Assembly (NCBI GenBank): GCA_022824315.1
Contig: JAJEAC010000017.1
Coordinates: 1 to 33,588, forward strand
DNA length: 33,588 nt
Origin: Silicimonas sp.
GTDB taxonomy: Bacteria; Pseudomonadota; Alphaproteobacteria; Rhodobacterales; Rhodobacteraceae
Reading direction: 5' to 3'
This document shows, piece after piece, positions 26,715 to 33,588 of this stretch. The notes below the pieces were generated by a model. It ran no database searches. It had not been told where the DNA came from and saw nothing but the letters and a program-made list of their open reading frames with translations. The position numbers were made by a program, and so were the translations under genes. Numbering within the stretch: position 1 is the stretch's first letter; every line of letters starts with the position of its first letter.

Positions 26715-27743
26715 GGGGCGGACGCCCCGAAGGCCCATGCTGACCAGCACGAGAAAGGAGACGACCATCCGATCTATTTTGCACCATACGTTTCCGGGAC
26801 AGGACCGGACGGGGGACGCAGCCCCTGGACCTGAAGATCGATCCGGGGTCGAGGAGGACGGGCATGGCGCTCGTCCGGAATGACGGCGAGGTCCTGTCCC
26901 TTGCCGAGATCGAGCACAGGGGAGAGAGGGTTCGGAAGTCGATGCAGCAACGGGCCGGCTATCGGCGGCGGCGGCGAACCTGAGATACAGGAAGGAGAGG
27001 TTCCTGAACCGGCGTTCCGGGAGACGGCTCCCGCCCTCGCTGCAGTCACGGGTCGACAACGTGCTGTCCTGGACGGAACGGTTCAGGAGGCTTGCGCCGG
27101 TGACCGGGATCCGGTGCGAGACGGTGCGCTTCGACACGCAGGCGCTGGAGAGCCCCGGCATCGGGGGCGCGGAGTAACAGCAGGGGACCCTGGCGGGATA
27201 CGAGGTCCGGGAGCATCTGCTCGAGAAATGGGGACGCAAATGCGCCTACTGCGGCGCCACGGGGACGCCCCTCCAGATCGACCACGTCTCCGACCGAAGG
27301 CCCGGGGCGGGTCCGACCGTGTCTCCAACCTGACGCTCGCCTGCCCCTCCTGCAACCGGGCCAAGGGATCGCCGACGGTGGAGAGCTTCCTGGCCAGGCG
27401 GCCCGGACGTCTCCGGAGGGTTCTCGCCGAGGCCGGGACGCCGCTTCGCGACGCCGCGGCGGTCAACGCCACCCGCCGCGTCCTGTTCGAGGAGCTGAAG
27501 CGGACCGGCCTTCCCGTCTCCGGCTTCCCGGTCGGGCACCTGATGGCGGGGACGTCCGTCCGGGGCTTCCGTACGGGGGACATCGTGCGCGCGGTCGTGC
27601 CGTCGGGAAAGAGGCGGGGCGTCCATTCGGGCCGCGTCGCGGTTCGGGCCTCGGGATCGTTCAACGTCCAGACGGCCGGCGGCACCGTCCAGGGCGTTTC
27701 CCACCGGCACTGCCGCATCGTCCAGCGCGGCGACGGGTACTGA
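26715..27743 (+). pseudogene. degenerate IscB (RRXRR/HNH) nuclease of an OMEGA-type element
   Basis: IscB homology runs across all three plus-strand frames. A PLMP-like start (GRPEGPC) carries an in-frame stop. RuvC-I follows as LKIDPGSRRTGMALV (from about 26831), ending with RRRRR at about 26976. The frame then shifts to NLRYRKERFLNRR and the bridge-like RLPPSLQSRVDNVLSW, and reads to a TAA at 27175 where relatives have Tyr in GVEYQQG. It continues as TLAGYEVREHLLEKWGRKCA and the HNH part (CAYCG, PLQIDH), shifts once more near 27290, and ends with NLTLACPSCNRAKG, AAVNATRRVLFEELKRTGLP and the C-terminal GFRTGDIVRAVVP, SGSFNVQTAGGTVQGVSHRH. The RuvC-III catalytic region between the last two blocks is missing. 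The gene is inactive. IscB proteins are omega-RNA-guided nucleases ancestral to Cas9. Confidence 0.88.
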
Positions 27744-27811
27744 TACCGCCTCGGCACGACACGGAAGAAGGAGACGGCGACGATGCACGGAACACGAGAC
27801 CCCGCATTCCT

Positions 27812-27831
27812 CCCCGACCTGAAGGACGGGG
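27812..27831 (+). repeat. right hairpin of the IscB element
   Basis: CCCCGACC-TGAA-GGACGGGG forms a stem with one A-A mismatch and the same TGAA loop as the left hairpin. It is followed by GTTTCCTGCG and, 19 bases on, by the imuB start. Its resemblance to the left hairpin suggests that both mark the ends of an IS200/IS605-like unit. Confidence 0.55.
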
Positions 27832-27850
27832 TTTCCTGCGGGGTGGACAG

Positions 27851-29509
27851 ATGAAGCCGCGACGGATCATGTCGCTCTGGTTTCCCCGTCTCGCTGCCGA
27901 ACATTCAGTGCGGCAAGGTCTTGGCATGCCTGGCATGCCGTTTGCGGTCGTGGGGCAGGAGGGTCAGAAGCAGGTGCTGGTTTCCCTTTCGACCGAGGCT
28001 GAGGCGGCGGGGTTGAGACGAGGCCAGCCGTTGAGCGATGCCTACGCCATGTGTTCCGCGCTCCAGACGCGGCTCATGGACCCGCACGCCGATCATGACG
28101 TTCTGACTGCGCTGTGTCGCTGGGCGGGAAAGTTCAGCCCTTGGGTTTCCGAGGAGCCGCCCGAGACGCTTGTGGTCGACATCACGGGCTGCGCACATCT
28201 CTTTGGAGGCGAAGCGGCCCTGCTGGACCAGGTGAAGACCGAATGTGCGGGGCTGGGGCTGACATTGCGGGCGAGCATTGCGGATTCGGTGGGTGCGGCC
28301 TGGGCCCTTGCGCGGTTCTCGGGCAAGGAGGTGGCGGGCACGCGTTCAGGGGATGACATCGCTCAGGAGGCCCGGGCGACGCGCTCGCGGGCTGTCAGGC
28401 GGGGGCATTGGGAACGGGGTGGTTCGAAGCCCGAGGCGATGGTGCCATCTTCATGCGGGGCACGCATTGTCTCACCCGGACAGGTCTGGGCGGCATTGGC
28501 CGACCTGCCGGTTGCGGCACTGCGTATCGAGGAAGACATCGTTGTGAAGCTGAATCGGCTGGGATTGCGCCGGATCGGTGATCTGGCGGGTCAGCCGAGG
28601 GCGGGACTCAGGCGTCGTTTCGGGCATTCCCTGCTGCAGAGGCTGGATCAGGCGCTCGGAACGGAGCCCGAGCCCGTGAACCCCGCGCGTCCGCGCCATC
28701 ATTTCGGGGTGCGCCTTACCTTTCCTGAGCCGATCGGGTCGAAGGAGGACATTGAAGCGGCGATCAGGCGGCTTCTTCCAACACTGGAGGAAAGGCTTCG
28801 GACGACGGGCCGGGGCATGCGGCAGGTTTGCCTCGAATGTCACCGAAGCGACCACAAGGCGAGCCGGGTCGAGGTCAGGCTGGCGCATGCCGTGACTGCA
28901 CTTGATCGGGTCTGCGCGCTCTTGATGATGAAGGCAGACGGTATCGATGCAGGCTGCGGGATTGACATGATCCGGCTTGTCGCCACGGTTGCCGAACCGG
29001 TGACGTCCCGTGCACATGCGACCCTTGCGGCAGCGGCGCACGATGGCACGATGCAATCCACGCGCGAGAGGCAGACGGAGTGCCTGCTGAACCGGATCGG
29101 TGCGCGCATCGGGCTCGAAACGATAATCCGGCTGCATCCGGCTGAAAGCCACATCCCCGAAAAGACGTTCAATGTGCTTCACGCCGCATGGTCGGAGCCG
29201 GCCAAGGCATGGCCGCAGCCGCGTACGCTCCGGCCGCTGGAACTCTGGCGACCGGAAATCGTGACCATGCCCCAAGAGGGGCCGGAACTGCCCGCGACCT
29301 TCCATTGGCGGGGGCGGGCATTCGAGACCCGTGCCGCTCTGGGACCCGAGCGGATCGCGCCTGAATGGTGGCTGGACGAGCCTGAGTGGCGTACCGGCGT
29401 GAGAGATTACTGGCGGGTGACAACACGTACGGGGGAGAGGTTGTGGCTCTATTTTGCACATGGCGCCGCCAAGTCCCCGGGCTGGTTTTGCCAGGGCAGC
29501 TTTTGTTGA
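27851..29509 (+). CDS. imuB: ImuB, non-catalytic Y-family polymerase
   Basis: The 552-residue product starts at the ATG at 27851, 19 bases after the right hairpin of the IscB element. It shows the ImuB form of the Y-family fold: MSLWFPRLAAEHSV in place of the catalytic DxDxFF segment, RRGQPLSDAYAMCS, VVDITGCAHLFGGE, a helix-hairpin-helix region (LNRLGLRRIGDLAG), and the typical C-terminus ending in WFCQGSFC. ImuB lacks polymerase activity and works as a hub that links ImuA, DnaE2 and the beta clamp in SOS mutagenesis. The length is normal and the reading frame intact. imuA is missing upstream and dnaE2 is missing downstream, which is unusual; the partners may be elsewhere. The IscB relic occupies the place where imuA is expected. 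Confidence 0.93.
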   Translation: MKPRRIMSLWFPRLAAEHSVRQGLGMPGMPFAVVGQEGQKQVLVSLSTEAEAAGLRRGQPLSDAYAMCSALQTRLMDPHADHDVLTALCRWAGKFSPWVSEEPPETLVVDITGCAHLFGGEAALLDQVKTECAGLGLTLRASIADSVGAAWALARFSGKEVAGTRSGDDIAQEARATRSRAVRRGHWERGGSKPEAMVPSSCGARIVSPGQVWAALADLPVAALRIEEDIVVKLNRLGLRRIGDLAGQPRAGLRRRFGHSLLQRLDQALGTEPEPVNPARPRHHFGVRLTFPEPIGSKEDIEAAIRRLLPTLEERLRTTGRGMRQVCLECHRSDHKASRVEVRLAHAVTALDRVCALLMMKADGIDAGCGIDMIRLVATVAEPVTSRAHATLAAAAHDGTMQSTRERQTECLLNRIGARIGLETIIRLHPAESHIPEKTFNVLHAAWSEPAKAWPQPRTLRPLELWRPEIVTMPQEGPELPATFHWRGRAFETRAALGPERIAPEWWLDEPEWRTGVRDYWRVTTRTGERLWLYFAHGAAKSPGWFCQGSFC

Positions 29510-29733
29510 GCCGGCATTTCCCTGCAGCAACGGGCGGGTCAGGGGTCCATGGCGGTGAATGGACGATCAGGAGGCATGGAACCTCCCACACGCCTTCGCT
29601 GTGCGCCGGTCAGCGGTTCGACGCATCATGACGGGATTGAAAGAAACCACGCGGCGAATGACGAATCCGTGAAGCCGATTGCCCAAATGCCGATCAGCCG
29701 CCATTTTCTGAAACACCCGCAACGGAGGACAGC

Positions 29734-30663
29734 ATGGCAGGACGATACAAGAGCGACTTGAACTGGTCAGACGTGACACCCAAGGACGTGTGGCTGAACC
29801 GGCGGAAACTCATGGCGGGCGCTGGTGCAATGGCCCTCGGTTCGATTGCCGGGCCTGCGGCAGCGAGCCTCAATGCTCGCAAGACCGCGTATGGCGAAGG
29901 GCTTGAGTCGAACACCTGGGACGAGATTACCAGCTACAACAACTTCTACGAGTTCGGTACCGGAAAGGACGATCCGTCACGCTATGCCGGAGAGCTGACG
30001 ACCGATCCTTGGGCGATCGAGATCGGCGGCCTGGTTGACCGGCCCGGCTCCTACGGGCTGGACGACATCCTGAAGGACGTCACGCTCGAAGAGCGCATCT
30101 ATCGCCTGCGCTGTGTCGAGCGCTGGGCCATGGTCGTCCCTTGGGTCGGATTCGAGCTCGCAGACCTTCTCGACCGTGTCGGAGTTCAGCCTTCGGCCAA
30201 ATACGTGGCTTTCGAGACCGCACTTCGCCCCGAGGAAATGCGCGGGGTCCGCTTTCCGGTCATTGAGTGGCCGTACAAGGAGGGTCTGCGCCTGGACGAG
30301 GCGATGCACCCACTTACCATACTGGCCACCGGACTGTACGACGAGCCGATGCCCAACCAGAACGGAGCGCCGATCCGGGTCGTCGTGCCGTGGAAATACG
30401 GCTACAAGTCGATCAAGTCCATTGTGAAGATCACGCTCGTCGAGGAACAGCCGCCTACCGCGTGGAACGAGTACAGCGCACACGAGTACGGCTTCTATTC
30501 GAACGTGAATCCGGACCGTGACCACCCGAGATGGAGCCAGAAATACGAGCGTCGCGTAGGCGGCGGTCTCTTCGCCAAGCAGACCCCGACGGCCAAGTTC
30601 AACGGCTACGGGGAAGAGGTTGCGCATCTCTATGCCGGCATGGACCTGATCGTGAATCACTGA
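29734..30663 (+). CDS. msrP: MsrP, periplasmic methionine sulfoxide reductase catalytic subunit
   Basis: The 309-residue product starts at the ATG at 29734, preceded by GGAGG. It has a twin-arginine signal (NRRKLMAG, residues 22-29, then a hydrophobic stretch), as expected for a molybdopterin protein exported folded. RLRCVERWAMVVPWVG holds Cys127, the molybdenum ligand of the YedY/MsrP family. MsrP repairs oxidised methionines in periplasmic proteins with electrons passed from the quinone pool by MsrQ, whose gene follows. The 224 bases before the gene hold no recognisable feature. Confidence 0.96.
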   Translation: MAGRYKSDLNWSDVTPKDVWLNRRKLMAGAGAMALGSIAGPAAASLNARKTAYGEGLESNTWDEITSYNNFYEFGTGKDDPSRYAGELTTDPWAIEIGGLVDRPGSYGLDDILKDVTLEERIYRLRCVERWAMVVPWVGFELADLLDRVGVQPSAKYVAFETALRPEEMRGVRFPVIEWPYKEGLRLDEAMHPLTILATGLYDEPMPNQNGAPIRVVVPWKYGYKSIKSIVKITLVEEQPPTAWNEYSAHEYGFYSNVNPDRDHPRWSQKYERRVGGGLFAKQTPTAKFNGYGEEVAHLYAGMDLIVNH

Positions 30664-30721
30664 TGACGTCCGGATTTCCAGATTGCCGGACCGGCCGTTG
30701 CCGGGCCAGGGGCTTGCGCAA

Positions 30722-31327
30722 GTGAGCGTGGTCAGGCGTGTCAACCGGGCCATAGGTCTTGTACCGCCCCTGGCCATCTACGTGCTGGCGGTGCTTCCAC
30801 CGGTCTTGTTCCTGTGGCAGGCCCAAACGGGCCGCCTGGGGGTCGAGCCGATCAAGGCCCTGGAGCACGAACTGGGCGAGCTTGCGCTCCAGGTGTTGAT
30901 CGCGACGCTTGCCGTGCGCCCGGTCAACAAGTGGACCGGGATAAATTTCCTGAAGCTGAGACGCGCCTTCGGCGTGGTGACGTTCTTCTATGTGCTCTTG
31001 CATCTGCTCGTCTGGCTGGTTCTTGACGTCCAGTTCCTCGACCAAATCTGGGCCGACATCGTGAAGCGCCCATACATCACGGTGGGCATGGGCGCCTTTG
31101 CGCTGATGATCCCGCTTGCGTTGACCTCGAACAACCTCTCGCTGAGGAAGCTCGGACCGATCAGATGGCGGCGACTGCACAGGCTGATGTATCCGGTCGT
31201 GCTGCTTGGGGCGATCCATTTCGTGATGCTCTCGAAGGGTTTCCAGTTGGAGCCCTATGTCTATCTCGGTGTCATTCTCGCCTTGCTTGCGACGCGGGTC
31301 AGGTGGGCCGAGTGGCGGGTGGCCTGA
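30722..31327 (+). CDS. msrQ: MsrQ, haem-binding membrane subunit of the MsrPQ system
   Basis: The product is 201 residues from a GTG at 30722 with CAGGGG upstream; a longer frame from a TTG at 30683 is possible. Six hydrophobic segments carry conserved histidines: LEHELGELAL (about 42-51), VLLHLLVW and RLHRLMYPVVLLGAIHFVM. These are the haem b ligands expected for the YedZ/MsrQ family. It takes electrons from quinone and gives them to MsrP in the periplasm. Gene order msrP-msrQ with a 58-base gap is standard. Confidence 0.93.
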   Translation: MSVVRRVNRAIGLVPPLAIYVLAVLPPVLFLWQAQTGRLGVEPIKALEHELGELALQVLIATLAVRPVNKWTGINFLKLRRAFGVVTFFYVLLHLLVWLVLDVQFLDQIWADIVKRPYITVGMGAFALMIPLALTSNNLSLRKLGPIRWRRLHRLMYPVVLLGAIHFVMLSKGFQLEPYVYLGVILALLATRVRWAEWRVA

Positions 31328-31390
31328 GCCGGGTCCGCTTCCCGAACGCTGGAAGCCCTGCTTCAGACCGGGCTTGACGAGACCCGGCCC

Positions 31391-32578
31391 ATGGACGAGC
31401 TATCGGCCATGCGCGCCACGTTCCTGATCATGGCCATGTTCTTTCTGCAGCCGCTGGTGATCGGCGGGTGGCTCGCGATCATTCCGCTCGTGCAGGAAGA
31501 TCTTGGCCTTTCGAAGGCGGAATTGGCGCTGGCCTTGATGGGCACGCCGATCGCGTTGATTCCGTTCCTGCAGGTCGCAGGCAGGATTATCGCGAGATTC
31601 GGTCCGCGGCGCATCTTCGTAGCGGTCTTTCCACTGCAGTCTGTTGCGGGACTCATGCCCCTCTTCGCTTGGTCGGGCCCGTCCCTCTTCGTCGCGCTCT
31701 TCCTGCTTGGCGCGGCCATCGCGTTTCTGGAAGTCGGCATCAATGTCTATGCCGGACGGCTCGAGAAGCGGGCGCACCTCGCAATCATGAACCGGTGTCA
31801 CGGCTTTTGGGCGCTCGGCCTGGCCTGCGGGTCGGCCGTAGTGACGTTCCTGGTGGCGAGCCCCTGGCACGCATTGGCGTTGCTGGCACTCATTTCCACT
31901 TTGGCCGGCGTTTCCGGAGCACGCGCGATGCCGGCGTTGGGGGACGGGGATGTCGTCGCATCTCCACCCCGGCGCAGGATTGCCGATGTCCCGGTCGCTC
32001 TCGTGCCGGTTGCCGCATTCATGTTCTTCGCAACGCTTGCCGAAGGCTCGTTGGCGGACTGGGCAGCGGTTTATCTCGCCGAACGAACGGGCAGCGTGGG
32101 GGCGAGTGCAGGGATCGCGGTCACGATCTTTTCCGCCTTCATGGCTGGCGGGCGATTCGCCGGTGACTGGCTGAAGCTGAGACTCGGGGCGGTTCGGCTG
32201 GCGCGAATCACCACTGGCTCGGCAATTCTGGGATTGTTGCTGCTGGTGCTTCCCTTGCCGCTTGCACTGGCCTTTCCAGGGTTCGCTCTTGTCGGGTTCG
32301 GCATCTCGACCGCCTATCCGTTGGGTGTTTCCGCGGTCGCCGCGCTTGACGACCGATACGAAGCATCGAACATCGCCATCATGGCGACGGTGGCACTGGG
32401 CGGATTCCTGGTTGGGCCTCCGTTGATCGGCTTTCTTGCGGAGGCTTTCTCGCTTCCGGTTGCCCTTGGTGCGCTGGGTCCCGGGCTGGTGTTGGGGCTC
32501 TTCCTGACCCGCTGGCTTGGGGTCGGATGCTCCGGCACGGCGGTGCGGAAATCCGGACCCAACTTCGCGTCGCGATGA
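31391..32578 (+). CDS. MFS transporter
   Basis: This 395-residue membrane protein has about 12 hydrophobic segments and AGRIIARFGPRRIFVAVFPL (about 59-78) as the MFS loop motif. The pattern GINVYAGRLEKR and MNRCHGFWALG (about residues 118-146) places it with the MFS group annotated as sugar or drug transporters in Rhodobacteraceae. No strong ribosome binding site precedes the ATG at 31391, and an in-frame ATG at 31409 is an alternative. Substrate unknown. It stands alone between msrQ and the rRNA operon. Confidence 0.85.
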   Translation: MDELSAMRATFLIMAMFFLQPLVIGGWLAIIPLVQEDLGLSKAELALALMGTPIALIPFLQVAGRIIARFGPRRIFVAVFPLQSVAGLMPLFAWSGPSLFVALFLLGAAIAFLEVGINVYAGRLEKRAHLAIMNRCHGFWALGLACGSAVVTFLVASPWHALALLALISTLAGVSGARAMPALGDGDVVASPPRRRIADVPVALVPVAAFMFFATLAEGSLADWAAVYLAERTGSVGASAGIAVTIFSAFMAGGRFAGDWLKLRLGAVRLARITTGSAILGLLLLVLPLPLALAFPGFALVGFGISTAYPLGVSAVAALDDRYEASNIAIMATVALGGFLVGPPLIGFLAEAFSLPVALGALGPGLVLGLFLTRWLGVGCSGTAVRKSGPNFASR

Positions 32579-32685
32579 CTTCAGACAAGTCGGTCTGCGC
32601 CCTGGCAGCCAGGAACGTCCGTTGACAAGATGATTCGGCATGCACCGGTTCCAGGGAAAAAATTCTGTTCCGCAAGAAAAAGGTC

Positions 32686-32714
32686 TTGCAGGTTCCGTCC
32701 GGGCTGCGTAAACA
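32686..32714 (+). promoter_or_regulatory. likely rRNA operon promoter
   Basis: TTGCAG (32686-32691) and TAAACA (32709-32714) are separated by 17 bases, a good sigma-70-type spacing, about 380 bases before 16S. An AT-rich stretch (GGGAAAAAATTC, AAGAAAAAGG) just upstream could act as an UP-like element. TTGACA at 32622 has no matching -10. Confidence 0.55.
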
Positions 32715-32850
32715 GTGCCTTACCGATGGCACTGCGATGTGTCGGCGGGGCGCCAGACGGGCCGGTCGGCTACGAGGCGCAAATGCAAACAGGAACGAGC
32801 GAGGCGGGTCGCGCCACAAGAACGTGGCGCATCCGGTAGGTTTGTCTCTG

Positions 32851-32863
32851 TGGCTCTTTGAAA
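32851..32863 (+). promoter_or_regulatory. boxA-like antitermination site in the rrn leader
   Basis: TGGCTCTTTGAAA resembles the rrn boxA core (TGCTCTTTGA) bound by NusB-NusE. It sits about 230 bases before 16S, as in other alphaproteobacterial leaders. The rest of 32720-33090 is leader RNA with no gene. Confidence 0.6.
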
Positions 32864-33090
32864 TCGTTGGTCACTGAAGAGATATGTGGGCGGTCTGGTC
32901 CATGCGATGACTGGACATCTGCATATCGGCTCCGCAGGGGTTCGCCCCGATGACCGGAGTGTCAGCTTCACTGTTTGCGGAAACTTCCCTTCGGGAGGTG
33001 GCCGCAGACGGAGACGGTTCCTGCGCCGACTGGGTGCAGGAACGATGTGCAGGGGTTCGGACGTCAAGGATACGCCGGTAACGGCGTTTC

Positions 33091-33588
<498 letters not shown>

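Noticed and set aside
32622..32627. TTGACA as the rRNA promoter -35 box
   Set aside because: No acceptable -10 hexamer lies 16-18 bases downstream; the TTGCAG/TAAACA pair at 32686-32714 fits better.

Overview
The window is a high-GC chromosomal segment of an alphaproteobacterium, most likely Rhodobacterales/Rhodobacteraceae. The best evidence is the 5' part of a 16S rRNA gene at the right edge (33091 onward), with the short variable-region-3 helix typical of that group. The gene content fits as well: MbfA, glutathione-dependent formaldehyde dehydrogenase, ImuB, and a miaB-phoH pair.

Layout, left to right. (1) 1-1279: two minus-strand envelope genes, a DUF2927-like secreted protein cut by the window edge and an M15/MepK-like murein peptidase, followed by about 1.6 kb without a recognisable gene. 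(2) 2891-6201: a tight four-gene plus-strand operon, the highlight of the window. It encodes a PRMT-like methyltransferase resembling SznE, a haem-oxygenase-like diiron plus cupin protein resembling SznF, a small Rieske ferredoxin and a LysE-type exporter. SznE and SznF build the N-nitrosourea pharmacophore of streptozotocin from L-arginine. All ten metal ligands that I recall for SznF can be placed in this protein with consistent spacing, so the operon looks like a compact N-N bond-forming pathway with its own electron carrier and exporter. (3) 6202-9463: a decayed stretch with about 1 kb of unassigned DNA, a truncated relic of a widespread uncharacterised family and a frameshifted MFS transporter. 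(4) 9485-17310: an eight-gene operon with a flavin monooxygenase-like protein, two CMD/AhpD-like proteins, an opine-dehydrogenase-family enzyme and a complete polyamine-type ABC importer, probably for uptake and oxidation of an amino-acid-derived compound. (5) 17499-25211: SH3 protein, D-2-hydroxyacid dehydrogenase, MFS transporter, miaB, phoH (not followed by ybeY), mbfA and a ClpP paralogue. (6) 25332-29509: formaldehyde dehydrogenase, a dead IscB (OMEGA-type) element bounded by two TGAA-loop hairpins, and an imuB without imuA or dnaE2. (7) 29734-33588: msrP-msrQ methionine sulfoxide repair, an MFS transporter, and the rrn promoter, leader and start of 16S rRNA.

The szn-like operon probably works as a unit: methylate arginine, hydroxylate and rearrange it with reducing power from the Rieske protein, then export the product. 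The surrounding relics and apparently lower GC suggest that it sits in an accessory island. All functions are read from sequence alone; no database search was run.
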